This document shows, one piece after another, positions 1 through 12,071 of a stretch of DNA of 64,000 nt; within the stretch, counting starts at the first letter, position 1; each line of letters starts with the position of its first letter. Where the stretch lies: positions 1,945,501 through 2,009,500 of the forward strand of contig JBBDHG010000014.1 of the NCBI GenBank assembly GCA_037951165.1, given 5' to 3'. Below the pieces are notes generated by a model. It saw nothing but the letters and a program-made list of their open reading frames with translations. It searched no databases and had not been told where the DNA came from. The position numbers and the translations under genes are program-made. Origin of the DNA: Lophius americanus. Lineage: Eukaryota > Chordata > Actinopteri > Lophiiformes > Lophiidae.

Positions 1-1384
1 TTGCCTGCCTTGTTTTGCTGCTGTACTATCAGCTCCACCACCAACCCAGGTTCCATCTGTGGGCTCTGATAAAGGGGTTTTGCTAGTTTACTCATCAGCC
101 CCCCCAAACAATCAACTATGTAACAATGATATGGTGTTAATATCCATTTCATATGTGAGTTTCCAGACTGAAATAGTATTAAGTGTGTGTCAGACTAGGT
201 TTGGATTTGGTTGGTCATTAAAACCAGTGCTTTCTGCCATCAAAAACATGTTTTCTCACACAGCATTGCCCACCATGTACAAGAAAAGGGATTCCTGGAC
301 GTCTGATCTTTGGGCCACAGCCTGATAATGCCTCACATTTGCATTGTTTTGATGAAGAATGGGGCGTGCACAACAGACGCCTAAAGAAAGCCAATGTCCC
401 TGATGATGAAGCTCCAGAAATGATTGCATAGGCAAAATCACAGAGACCTCCTTCAGTAGCAAAAGCATCCCAGCTTTACAGTGGAGCATATTTATAGTAC
501 AGACATGGCAGACAGCTTTGCAGTAAAAGTAAAACATTAATAGATTGTAATCGATGTAGAAGTTATAGAACTAATCAGGATTTTGATGTCGGGACGGAAG
601 ATTCAGAACACCCAGCAGGGATTCTTGTTGCATGTGAATTCTGAGATTGAAGAAGTTGAAGATTTCTTTCACCATCACCATATGTTTCTTTGGCTGAAAT
701 AGAAATGCTAACTGTGCTAAATGGAAGCAAAAAGATGTGAGGGCACAAGAAGACGTGAAGGATTAAAGGGACTCTAAATCTGATAACTAGGATCAAGATC
801 ACTTGCTGCACAGGATAACGTTTCAGCTCACTCTCACTCCTCCAACATCCTTTAACTCCCTCATCCTGCTGACTGCACCAGACTGTCGACATTAAAGACC
901 ATTTTCTCCTGCGAGGGGAGAATGACTGATTTCCAGGCTGGACAGAAGCTGTCAGGTCTTTTTTGGGAAAAGTAGGTCAGTGTGTGAGTGCCAAGAGTGC
1001 CCTTTTCTCCAGGTATGGAGTAGCAGATATGAGCTGAGAGAGGTTACTTTATTCAGCTGAGCAGACCTCCTGAGATGCTCAAGCTTCAGTCAGGGGCATG
1101 CTGGGATGCCAGAAGCAGTTTTCAATATTAACAAACAATATAACTCTCCATTTGGTAAGTTTACGGCAGACAATTTTATTAAAAAGAAGATAGCGAGGAA
1201 TAACTGGAGTTTTATTGTATTTACTCTTTATAATTTAATCACTCTGGGCAGCTTGTTTTTTTTTTTGTTTTTTTTTTACAAAAAGAAATGTTCTCTGGAC
1301 GTAACTCAAAGAAATATTTCATGGGTCAATTTCAAATTTTAAACCTGAATAGACCTTAGTGAAAGGAAGAACTGGGTTGATTTT

Positions 1385-1660
1385 GGGAAAGGTCGGTTTT
1401 ATAGTTCTGACACAAGAGGGAAAGTTATCTCCGAAAGGTTTTAGGCCATCATTTCTCAACCGTTCCTCATATTTCGTCCAATTGGTTGAATATGATCAAG
1501 TCAAGGAAATCTGTCTTATGGATTACATTTTACTCTAAAAGTTCATATTTACTATAAAGGGGAGCTTTCTTTACGTAAAGTACTGCGTTTCGAACATGAC
1601 TTCACATTTAACTTGAGGAGTTCAATCAGGGGGATTGCTTGCACAAGGATTGGAGATTGG
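1385..1660 (-). repeat. Modular dispersed repeat, copy 1 (reverse)
   Basis: Reverse-oriented copy of an AT-rich repeat that recurs in this window. Read on the minus strand it has a block with CCCCCTGATTGAACTCCTC and AAGTTAAATGTGAAGT, a T/A-rich GGGGAGCTTT block, and a second block with a degenerate AGATAGATTTCCTTGA and a copy of the rule 'cannot-accept' element ATTGGACGAAAT. It faces copy 2 across a short spacer. No protein is encoded. Confidence 0.55.
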
Positions 1661-1675
1661 AGATCCCCTGCTCCT

Positions 1676-1707
1676 GTTTTTGTCCCCTTGCTGTCGGGGA
1701 CAAAAAC
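1676..1707. repeat. Perfect 12-bp hairpin between repeat copies 1 and 2
   Basis: GTTTTTGTCCCC at 1676-1687 is the exact reverse complement of GGGGACAAAAAC at 1696-1707, with the 8-base loop TTGCTGTC. It lies in the spacer between the two inverted copies of the modular repeat. Confidence 0.85.
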
Positions 1708-1782
1708 ATAGGTCTAGTTATCAGCTTTTAACCAAGTCACTTACGAACAGTATAATAAGCTCAATTTAAAACAATTAAGCCT

Positions 1783-2350
1783 ATATTGTTTTCCCAAAAA
1801 GCAAGAATATATCCCTGAAGAGGCTCCAATTCTTTGCATTGTACAAGCAATTTCCTGATTGAAAGCCCTAAATTAAATGTGAAGTAAGGTCTATAAAACA
1901 GTGTTATTCTTAAAAAAGATTCTCCTACAGTGTAAAATTTGACCTCTTTGGGTAAATTATGAAATACATAAGATAGATATACTTGAGTTTATTCATACGC
2001 ACCAAATTTGTACAAAATCGGACCAATGGACAGGAAATTATATTCAAAGATCAGTGAGTTTCATATAAAAAAGCACCCCTAGTGAGTAGAAGGCTATTAG
2101 AAAACTATATGAAATACAATATTTACAATATTAAGTTTCCATGGATAATATTTATTTACAAATACAAGATAGATCTCCTCGAGTTCATTCATATGCACTG
2201 AGTTTTGGCTAAATCGGACCGACGGATGAGAAATAATGGCCCGAAAAGATTTTTGGGATACTTTTTGGGATAAAGCTCCCCCTTTTTTTGTTGGAAACAT
2301 GGAACAGAACGTTCCCGAAATAAATCCAGTTCTTCTGCTGCGAGGTCCGC
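1783..2350 (+). repeat. Modular dispersed repeat, copy 2 (forward)
   Basis: Begins with an A block (ATATATCCCTGAAGAGGC, then GCATTGTACAAGCAAT near 1836) followed by two D blocks. The D blocks, near 1960 and 2160, read AGATAGATCTCCTCGAGTT, then a CAT(A/T)CG/TGCAC run and AAATCGGACC. It aligns by eye with 43020-43640 in the same orientation. It is non-coding and its family is unknown to me. Confidence 0.6.
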
Positions 2351-3077
2351 GGCAACCAACTTACAAATACCACAACTGTTGCTCAGAGCTAAGTGGCCAA
2401 CACCCAGCAAGGGATGACTGGTGAAATGTGTCCACACCTTACCAATGAAGGGAATGTGCCCCTTGTGTTTGGTTTCTTGTTGTGAAAAAGGTCTTTTTAC
2501 GCACAAATAACCACTGAAAACGCAGCAGTATGCATTCCAAGCCATTACTGAGCATTGCAACTTTTCAACATCATCACCGCCGAAGAAGATGAGGCGCCTG
2601 CAGACATGATTGTCTCTGCTGATCACAATAGCAATGCTGCAACTCCACATTTTGCTGGAGTAGCATTAACAAAGTCAGCAGAGTCTGCAGCAGAAACAAA
2701 CTCTCGATGGTCTGCTATCCTAGGGTCTGTGTGTAGCTATTGGGCTTCAAACATAATGGCCAAGTGTGAAGTTGCACTGTATTATGCCAGTTATCATAAT
2801 AATTAGTTTGACCAGTTTTCACTGAGACAAAGACTGTGGCATTTTAAAAAGAACCAGACTCTGGAACCTGTCTCTATTTCAGGCCCTCGAACACCGTTAT
2901 TGTTTAAGCAAGAGGCTAATCTGCAACACAAGGTAAACATTTTCATTGAAAGCCATCGTCTTGTAGGTACACAAGGTAATATTGCACTGGGCAGTTGCAG
3001 CTCAGTTGTTAGATTGATCCTCCCCAAACCGAAAGCCTTGCAGTTTCCCAGCCCTCTACACATTTTTGGTTCCTTGG

Positions 3078-3112
3078 CACTTCAAGCGGCTGCCCACTGC
3101 TCCTCAGGGATT
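3078..3112 (+). mobile_element. Short 3' fragment of a tRNA-derived SINE
   Basis: GGCTGCCCACTG and CTCAGGGA match the 3' half of the SINE at 5022-5270. Only about 35 bases are recognisable. Confidence 0.45.
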
Positions 3113-4133
3113 AGTCAGTCTAATTAAGATGACAATTGTTCTTCGTCGTTACAATTCAGATTAAGGTTTTAGAGAAAGGACCTAAGCAGGTTTTCCTGTC
3201 TACATAGTCATTGTAATGGAAGCCGTTTACTCAAACTCCCTCTTTTACTCTCACAAATCCCAAAAGGACTCGGGACATGCTATTTGAGTCCCTTAAGGTA
3301 ATTTTCTTCTTACACTGAAATGAGACAAATGACCTTCTACAAACTAGCTGCCTGACGAAACAATGACCGTGTTATCCATTGTGGCAGGTTGTCACGACGG
3401 CTGGTGGGTAACCATGATGCGTTGCAGAAAGATAGAATTGAGTTTGATTAGTTGCTTTTTGTGGAAGTCAGCTGGTTCAGTGAGTTTAAGTGAGGCTATT
3501 GTCAGTTTATGGGGTGGCATATTGAGGCTGCAGTCCTTAGCCCTGTTTTATTTAGCTAGCTCTTTCAGAATGCTCCTCTATTATAAATGAAAAGTACTGT
3601 ATGCTGAATCTGGTTTCATTTTTAGTCCCAACTCCAGTACCTCAGCTCTCAGATAAAAATGATTTAAAAATGGAGGGGTGGGGGGAATAATGTATTTGTT
3701 GTGTATGTGAATGTGTTTGAATGTTAAATATTCAGTCACTCGATTCTTTTTTTGTCATGCAAAACATCCTGGCATTTTTTGCCAGCTGAAGTCTGATAAC
3801 AAAGTTTTAGTATTTTGGTTGACGGCTCACAGAACTCTTCTTTCTGAAACCCTCCTCTAGAGTTACTTTCTCACTGTGAGAAAATAAAGAAAAAAGAAGT
3901 TTTACACAAACAATTGAACACATGCTTAAATTCAAATCAATAACAGTTTGATGAGAGTAAACGAAATTGCAACACGCACCACACATTTGATCGTAGCTTT
4001 TAGTTTTCTCTGTCTCAGAATCCAAACTGCACCTCTCTGTGTTTGTTTGTGTTTGTACACAGAACAGTAGTAACATAATCACCCGCAGACACATTCATAA
4101 TAACACTGATTAGCTCGTGATATTTCCACCTTT

Positions 4134-4405
4134 CAGTGGGTGGATAATATATTAGGCAGTGAAAGGGAACATTTTGAAAGACCAAATTGTAATGGCTTAG
4201 ATAAAAGCGTCTGCAAACCTGCAGGTGTTGTTGAGTGTTTCTGTTCTGAGACGGTTAGAATCTACCTAAAGTGGCCTAAGGAAGGACAACGGCTGAACAA
4301 ACAACAGGTTCATGCGCCCAAGGCTTATTGATGCACGCAGGCCGCAAAGGCTCGCCTGTGTTGTCTGTTCCCACAGAAGAGATACTGTAGCACACAGAAA
4401 TGCTA
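4134..4405 (+). pseudogene. Tc1-like transposase relic (N-terminal half)
   Basis: The nucleotide sequence follows the common teleost Tc1-like element that begins with an AACATTATAACCACTGACAG terminus: TATTAGGCAG, GACCAAATTGTAATGGCT, then GTGGCCTAAGGAAGGACAA and GGCTTATTGATGCACG. Translation in pieces gives the helix-turn-helix part of a Tc1 transposase (around LIDARRPQRLACVV), but frames are broken and the DDE half is missing. It belongs to the same family as the copy at 49330. It is a dead fragment. Confidence 0.65.
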
Positions 4406-5021
4406 AAAATTGTATGCTTCTGTTATAAATGTGTCACAACACACAGTTGATCACAACGCTGTTCAGGTGACAAAATTTGACCTAGAAAATATGTGGCAGG
4501 TAGTTCTAATGTCATGGCTGATCAAAAGCTTTATTTTTTTTCGAAGAAAGTTTCGCTTAAGGAGCATAAGTATAAAAACCTTCTACACAACACCCAGGTA
4601 CAGAAATGACACCGTATTTCAGGGCTTTTTTTTTAATTGACTTTATATGGTTTCTGGTTGGCTTTGGCTCAATCTGGTTGTTTGATTTCTTATGTTGAGA
4701 AGCTGTTACATAATATTGAATTCTTCTTTTGACGAAACTTTCTACACCCAACAACCTGAAACTGAAGTAGTGCCTCTGGTATCTTGGATTTGGATTAATA
4801 CATGCGGTTCAAAAAGAGACCCAAATGCAGACATGTTAATTAATCAATTATAATTTAATAATACAAAGCACAACAAACATTCAAAAATGTGCAATAAAAA
4901 AGTGATCCAAGAAGTCAAGGCCAATACTCAAAAACAAGAAATGGGGATAAACTTAATAACTTTAAAAAAAAACTAAACCTGGAACAGGACGCTGAAGGAC
5001 AGCATGAAACGGCTATCCGCT

Positions 5022-5270
5022 GGGGGCGGCTGTGGCTCAGTGGGTAGAGCGACCATCTCCCAATCAGAAGATCAGAAGGTAGCTGGTTCAAATCCCACCA
5101 GGGTCTACTTGACGCAGGGTCCTTGAGCAAGACCCTGAAACCTTAGCTCCCCAGGTGCTTCACAAGGGCTGCCCACTGTTCCCTCAGGGATGGGCCAAAT
5201 GAGAAATAATCTCACTATGTTGTACTGTGTGTGACTAATAAAGCATTCTTCTTGTTCTTCTTCTGAACCA
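5022..5270 (+). mobile_element. tRNA-derived SINE, forward copy
   Basis: The tRNA-like head has an A box TGGCTCAGTGGG near 5033 and a B box GGTTCAAATCC at 5085-5095, matching the internal RNA polymerase III promoter. It is followed by a body with TCCTTGAGCAAGACCCTGAA and CTGCCCACTGTTCCCTCAG, then a TAATAAAGC and CTT-rich tail. A minus-strand copy is at 22094 and a diverged copy at 62107. It interrupts an older AT-rich repeat. Confidence 0.85.
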
Positions 5271-5346
5271 AATATTCTGGGAATCACATGGAGAACATGT
5301 AATGAACTGACACTGAGGAAAAAGTGACACGGACTTAATTACACTG

Positions 5347-5390
5347 AGTTACCCTGAACAGGATAAGCGGTTACGGATAATTAATTAATT
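5347..5390 (+). mobile_element. V-SINE 3' tail fragment
   Basis: CCCTGAACAGGATAAGCGGT followed by TACGGATAATTAATTAATTA is the 3' end typical of teleost V-SINE copies, as at 37041 in this window. Head and centre are missing. Confidence 0.6.
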
Positions 5391-6849
5391 AGCAAAGACA
5401 GTTTGGAACAGTTCAAGACAGGCGACAGGTGAGAAGATTCAATCCTGACGAACATACACACTCAGACAGAGAGAGGGAAAATGAAGTGCACAGTGAAAAA
5501 CAAATAACACAGAAATTAACCTTCAAAATAAAAGACGAAACAACCAATAATGCTGAGAGCAATGCAACAACAAAAGACAATCATGACATCCATGGTTTAA
5601 CAATTTTGCAAATTGAACATTTTCTGACGTATGCAGTTAAACCTAACACTGGTTATTGAAAAGGTCCCTTCTAAAAACATTCTTTACCAAAAGGTTGAGC
5701 TAATCTAATTAAAGCTATTATCATTGAATTACAAAATGTCATTAAAAATCTTTTTTTGTTTTTTTAATCTTGAAAAACATGCTTGGCTAAATTATTTATC
5801 ATTTAATGTTACATTTAGATTGCCGTAGCTTTAAGCTTCATAAATGTACCACATACATAAAATATACATAGGAAATTACTTTGCCGTAATTTGTTTTTGT
5901 TGGTGAGGATAATAAATGGTTGAAATGAATTTTAATTGAATGCATCGTCTCTCTTAGTCATGCGATGTTTCATGTTTGTTATTAATAGGTTTATGATGGG
6001 TAATCTGCTCTCATGGTTATGTGGATGTAGTTTATTGACTTAAGCAAGTCACCGTGAATAGCACTTTATTTCAAATGCACGGCTCCTCTGCAGAGGACAT
6101 GAACTTGCTTGTAAGTTACTTGGAGACAATCGGTGGCAGTTCTGAATCATGATCCATTTCATGTCGGAGATTATAGATTTTTGTTGTTTGTAGGGTCCGT
6201 TAGTGGGACGTGGATCCCGTAGATGTGTGTCGGGTCAGTTTACGAGGAAATATTCCGGAGTTCTCTGTACCTCCATCCTAACCAATTAATATCTGAAAGA
6301 TGGAGTGACAAAAAGAGGGATAGATTTCCTCGGGTCAGGGTGTATGCATCTATTGTAAAATACAAAAAGGCAAAGTTGATGGTTTGAGGGTTAATTTAGG
6401 TGGCTGATTAGCAGAACGTTTTTCAGGTCAGGTGATGTGGATAAACTCTTATGTGCATCTTCTGTCGTAGGAAAGCAAAATCCAAGAAGATGTCTCATAG
6501 GGGTTTCTTTAACTTCTCCAAAAGCGTATTCAGGCCAAACTTGTTTGGTTCGGATAAGCCTGATATGTGCTGTTGTTCTCAACCATATCCGTTGGTGTTA
6601 GGCCAATTTCGCCATTTTCAGAAGGTTGTAAAGACTTGTAAGCACCCTCGTCTTCTGCAATGTAGCCAAGATGGAAACCATTGAGTGTCAGAAGTGTCCA
6701 GTGTTTCAAACTTTTCATTAATTTTGGCTTTGTTGTTGGTGCTCATAGTATACTTTATTTTAACATACTTGTTTAACTCGCTGATACATTCAGACTGCTG
6801 ACCTTCGATATTTGAGAAACAGCATTTAAGTCAGGATGACAGGAAGGTG

Positions 6850-7070
6850 CTTTGATAGGTGCTTCGACTCTTTGAGGAGATTGTGACTGAAGGGTGTCTC
6901 TCAATGGAGTTTGGATTGTGGCGGTGGTGGTCGATGGGTCTGCTTGGACTGGTGAGGATGAAGTTTATGAATCTGGAGGATTTAGCAGGATGAAGGAATT
7001 AGATAAATGGAGCGAGAGCTATCTTTAAAAGGAGGTCAGCAGGATGACAAGCTGATGATGAAGGCGCGTC
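6850..7070 (+). repeat. Dispersed repeat pair, member 1
   Basis: Shares an ordered set of words with 15270-15470: GACTCTT-GGGGAGATTGTGA, GGAGT-TGGAT, GGTGGTGATGG and GACTGGTGA-GAATCTG. It is non-coding and its family is unrecognised. The two members are on the same strand, about 8.4 kb apart. Confidence 0.45.
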
Positions 7071-7074
7071 ACTA

Positions 7075-7480
7075 GGTGGGTTTACAGGGGACACTTTTCT
7101 CCTTTCCGAATTCCCAATGTCGGTCGCCTTTTGCCTGACCTGTGATCTTTTCCCACCTGGTGTTTACATGCATCCACTCATCTAATCGTACACAGCTTTC
7201 TGACGCGCAGACGATTCACATTCCAGTTCATAAGGCGGCGATAATGCTACGATGAGCTCGGTGCCGACCGGCAACAAGCGCCCAGAAGAAGAATCTGACA
7301 TGTGCGGAAGTGACCTTTCGTCCCTCTAACCGTCCAAATAAGTTAAACTCTTTCAAAGTTGCAATGAGTAAATTGCTCTGATGTAGACCATGCAGTGTAA
7401 AGACGCCTTCGATGACTTCCTGTGAGCTACAATCTTTGCTGCTTGACACCAGTTTTCATACTGACTGCAAGAATGACAGC
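7075..7480. mobile_element. MITE candidate of the GTTTACATG type
   Basis: Contains GGGTTTACAGGGGACA near 7078, GTGTTTACATGCATCCACT near 7162 and a GC-richer core with CCGGCAACAAGCGCC. This matches a common non-coding teleost DNA-element layout and resembles 46920-47555. The ends are not resolved. Confidence 0.35.
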
Positions 7481-8239
7481 TTATATTCTACCATACAGCA
7501 TTTGAGGTGAGTTAAAATTTCATCGCACACTCTTTGGCATTCTGCTGCCTCCTCACACAGCAGAGAGTGACAGCCAATTTATCGCTGCTTGTACTTTCCA
7601 AGCTTTTCATCTGAGAAGGGTATCCAGAGTCACATGCTAATGGATCCAATGACTCTTTTAAAATGCAGAATTTAGTTGGAGCCTCTTTCTAAAGGTCAAC
7701 ATTTTCCTTCATGTTCATTGTCAAATATCTCAAACTAGGAGTGGTACCTTTCTATTCAAATAAAGCCCATGTTCAATCGGTTTGGAACAGCGTTTATTGT
7801 GGTTCATGTCTATGATGCTTAAATTAAGATGGATGACATGAATGTGCTTCACAGCTCCATCATTGACTTTTTTCGATTTAATCTTGTGAGGCAGTAAAAT
7901 GCGTGTTGCGTGGTTTCTGTATACAGAGAACTCTCTTGTTTGTTATCCTCAGTTCCCTAACTATTTGTTTAAGTGGTTGCTGCTGCAAATTAATTAAAAT
8001 GCATCAGCTTTCATTAAGATGCAACTGATTTGGAAGCAGGCAAAATATGCAATGCCTTCAATTACGATTTTATTAGAGTAACACGTTTTGGTTAAAGATG
8101 AGTGTTGGACACTCTTTCATTAGCAATACCAATTAGAGGTGTTTTCTGCTATCTCTAATAGGCTTTCAGCCTCTTCACAGTTAGTTGGTTTTGAAGCGTC
8201 TCTTTGCACTTCAGCTCTTAAGGAACCGGGAGAGAAGAA

Positions 8240-8484
8240 GTTAAGGGAAAACTTTTTCTCCAAAGGATTTAGGGCCTTAGTTTTCTCAACCATCTAACTG
8301 ATTCGGTACACATTTCAAACATATGAATAAACTTGAGGATATCTATCTTGTCATATTTTACTTTTCTAGTTCATATTTACTCAATAGCCACCTATGGAGG
8401 TTTTTTTTTACAAAAACTGTGCTGACATAACATCACATTTAGTTTGAGGCGTTCAATCAGGATAATTACTTTTTTGTTGTGGGA
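8240..8484 (-). repeat. Modular dispersed repeat, copy 3 (reverse)
   Basis: On the minus strand it reads AAGATAGATATCCTCAAGTT, then TATTCATATG, then a GAAAACTAAGGCCCTAAAT flank. The other block has CAATCAGG and AGTTTGAGGCG near 8440-8460. Order and spacing match copies 1 and 4. Confidence 0.55.
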
Positions 8485-9416
8485 GGTGAGTCTGTTTTAG
8501 AGAGAAGCACCAGCATGCTGTCCCAGTCACTGAAAGGGCTTCATGCCATGAGGGGTATAAAATGATGTCATCAGCTGTAATGTCCCTAGATAAGTGTGAT
8601 GGTCACTAAAAGGCTATCTACTGAACTCATGGAGAAGAAATAAAAAAGTCCAGACAATGTTCCTGAAAAGGAGGTCATCTGGATGGCGGCATATGTTACT
8701 CCAAATTCTCTAAGCAGCTTCTAGCATCGATGATTTCTTCAAAGATGTCAATGTTACCCATGCCGTGGTAACCAAAACACCCCCCATTACATCCCTGCGT
8801 CTGGCTTCTCAACAATACTTTGTACCAGTGACAATCTCGAAGCTCATTTCTTTCTATTTTAAAAACTCTGAGGACACACACAATTCACATGAACTATTAA
8901 GAAGGTGGTGCTATCAGAACATGCCACGCTTTTCCCCCCTAATTTGCATAAATTCATCTCTGATGAGCCTGGGGCAAGAGAAGTCAGCAGTGTTTATATA
9001 TATGACTTACACTTTTCATGGCATAATTTTACTTGAATTTTACAGATGCAGTGGTGAACTATTTTTAGACAGCTCGATAGTCCCCAGGAGATGCTCCCCT
9101 ATTCACCCTTAAACCGTTGTTAATTTCTCATACTCATCCTCTCATTCATCCGTCTCACACATGCTCAGGCTCAATATTTTGCTGTCATGTTCTGTTGCGG
9201 TCTGGAATGGAGATACTAGCTATCCTCATCAGCCGGTCTCATCTACTCAAGCACCGTGACACCATTATTGTTTGCCTTCATCTTGCTACTGTCACTTTAA
9301 GTAGTAATGTCTCTGTAGCCATGCTTGTACTACCTCCCCATCATCACTGCGGACTCAACAAATTTATAATTTCATCATTCTTAGCAGAGTCATCAGCATC
9401 TGCCAAAGAAGGGCAA

Positions 9417-9705
9417 TGTGGTGAAGTTGGTAGCTCTGCTGCCGCTCAGCAAGATGGTACCTGGTTCCAAACCACGTCTGCGTGGGTTCTCTCCGGGTTC
9501 TCTGGCTTCCTCCCAGAGTCCAAACACATGACTCCCTAAAGTGTCCATAGGACTGTATGTGAGTGTGAATGGGTGTCTCCATAAACTGTGACTTGTCCTC
9601 GGTGTACCGAGCCTCTCACCTAATGACAGCTGGGATATGCTCCAGCCCCCGCAACCCTGAACAGGATAGGTGGTTATAGATCATGAATCTATAACGAATG
9701 AATCT
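9417..9705 (+). mobile_element. V-SINE (DANA/Mermaid-like), near full length
   Basis: A degraded tRNA-like head (GTAGCTCTGC, GGTACCTGGTTCCAAACC) is followed by the V-SINE central domain (TGCGTGGGTTCTCTCCGGGT, GGCTTCCTCCCAGAGTCCAA) and the tail (AGCTGGGATATGCTCCAGCC, CCCTGAACAGGATAGGTGGT). The central domain is the strongly conserved hallmark of the superfamily. Confidence 0.85.
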
Positions 9706-10547
9706 CTTGCAGTGAGACTCCTTCTTTCAGCTGTTCCCTTGAGAGGTCTGCATCATGAATAAATTACTTCCGTCTTGTTTGAAAATCAGTTTTGTGTTCC
9801 AAATATTGATTTGGCTTAAGTTTTATGTTGGATGCCCTTCCTGTCACAACCCTCCATCTCCTGTCATGAACGGTAATTTTTACTTTGTTCACAAGCCTCC
9901 TCTCCTGATTGAAATATCAGTGTCAAATATAGTATTTTCTAAGGATGCAAAGTTCAGAGTCATTAAATGTGGGTTTTTGTCCTTGGCCAATACGTGATTC
10001 GGGACTTCCCCCAGTTTCTCTAAAAGTTTAGCTGACATCATGAATGGTAAATATTGAACATGTAGTATTTCCTAAAGGGTTGAATCTGCCCTTTCCTTCC
10101 CTGTGAAAGGTGGAGTCTGTATAAGATGCCCTCTTAATTTTCATGTATAACCCAACGTGCTCATATGTGGAAAGTTACATCGGGTGGTTTTGAGGATCCT
10201 GAAACATTTTTAGTCCATTGGTACATCCGTCCCAACTTGTTTGGAGAATGCTGCAGTCATACTTCGTCTGGGGCGGCTTTAGCTCAGGACTTTCCTCCCA
10301 GATCACCTCCCAGGAGCTGCGAACAAATGTCAAATGTTAAATTTACATATTTGTGATAAAATGAAGTATATTAAATTATTAGTTACAAAATCTATGAATT
10401 ATATGAGTATCATCATATCTCTAAACATATTTTCTTCATACAAAATTTAATATAAACAAGATTTTTTGAATAATTATGTTCTGTTTTTCAGCAGACTTTT
10501 CAGCATAATCACATGACAGTAATACCGAAGTCATGTGATTATACTGG

Positions 10548-10740
10548 AGGGTTATAATAATAATAATAATACATTTAATTTATAATGCACTTTACATTTG
10601 GATCAAATCTCAAAGTGCTACAAAGTAAAAGCAGATAAAAGCATCAATAAAAAAATAAAATAATAACTATATAAAAGCCTGACCAAAAAGCAGCAATGTT
10701 AATTAAAGTTATAGGTTCTGCTAAAAAGGAAAGTTTTAAG
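10548..10740 (+). repeat. TAA tract with dispersed repeat body
   Basis: A TAATAATAATAATA run leads into ACATTTAATTTAT and a body with CAAAGTGCTACAAAGTAAAA and GCAGATAAAAGCATCAATAA. A shorter relative is at 50336-50390, also beginning with a TAA tract and ACATTTAATTTAT. This layout is common in teleost introns. I cannot name the family. Confidence 0.5.
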
Positions 10741-11951
10741 TCCTTGAGCTCATTACCATTGAAATGGCATAAAAACATCAGCCTCATGTCGTTACACTGC
10801 ACAATGCGTTTGAGATCAGAGCAATCCACCTTCACACACTATCACTGATTCATAATTTGAAAACACTTCAGATTAGTTCATAAATTTAAGTAAGGGTATC
10901 ATATTTGAACAGGAGATGGCTCGCAATAATGCAACCAACAACAGTGATTACTTTCAACACAGAAAAAGGGATACAGAATCACATAGTCTCTGCTGGATTT
11001 CATAATGGATTTATTCCGCAGTCTCCAGAAAGACCCTTAGAAATGGCCTCAGAAGATTGAGCCACTTCAGCCCGACTCTCGTGATCTTACTCTGTATTAA
11101 CGTCTCCAAACCATTTTCAGTTAACATGATCAGGCTACAAAAGCAGCAAATAAAACTCGAGGATTGTTTCTTCGGCCCTATGCAAATTGTTGCACGCTGC
11201 AGCAGAAAACTCGTTTTTGAAGTCCATCACTACTGCGCCTGCTATGCAGATTGTTTTATTTAATAGTGAATCTACTTGTTCCATTCCTTGCTGGTTTTTA
11301 CACTGGATGTTGTCCAACATGTTAGTGATTTCTTTCTTGGGACAGCTAAAAAATGAGCAATAAAAACCTGAACTATAGGCAACAGTGCGTCATTTCTCCT
11401 GCTATTCGGTTAGCAGATTCTACCTGTTAAACACTAGTGATGAACGGATTAGCTCTACATGTACATTTTTATCATCGCACCACCCACGTGAATAAAATCA
11501 TTTTCTCAGCTCTTGAAACCAGTATACACCTTCCACTGGCTTCTCCCCGTGCCTCAGGATTTATCAGGGTGATGGCCATTGAACTCTACACAATGTCACT
11601 GTTAGTCTGGACTGGGTGGGACTTTTGGGAAGTGTAAAGCACATAGAGTCTTCATTTGCATAAAAACCTCTTGGCATGCGGGAGACTTGAATAATTTAGT
11701 GGAGCTGCATGCCGTGTGAAGATGCGTTACTGCAGGGGGATGCTGCAGATAATATCATTCATATTTATGTCCCTGAAAAGTCAAGAGATATGGCATCATC
11801 CGCACCGCAGATTCGTCATGTTAACGCGATAACTCAAAGAGCAAAACAAATTTAATCAGACACTTGATCAACCCGAAGAACATAGCAAGTTTCGGAAAAC
11901 GTCGGCCGAGCGCTTAAAGCTAACTAGACTGCAGAGCCAGCTACGAGCCTG

Positions 11952-11952
11952 C

Positions 11953-11983
<31 letters not shown>

Positions 11984-11995
11984 CTATGTGTGTGT

Positions 11996-12031
<36 letters not shown>

Positions 12032-12071
12032 CTATGTGTGTTTGTGTTTGTGTGTGTGTGTGTGTGTGTGT
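11952..12071. repeat. (GT)n microsatellite, interrupted
   Basis: About 120 bases of GT repeat, interrupted by TATCTA, ATT and TTT. The interruptions suggest an old locus. Confidence 0.97.

Noticed and set aside
9117..9539. 140-residue plus-strand ORF
   Set aside because: Runs into a V-SINE; no domain.
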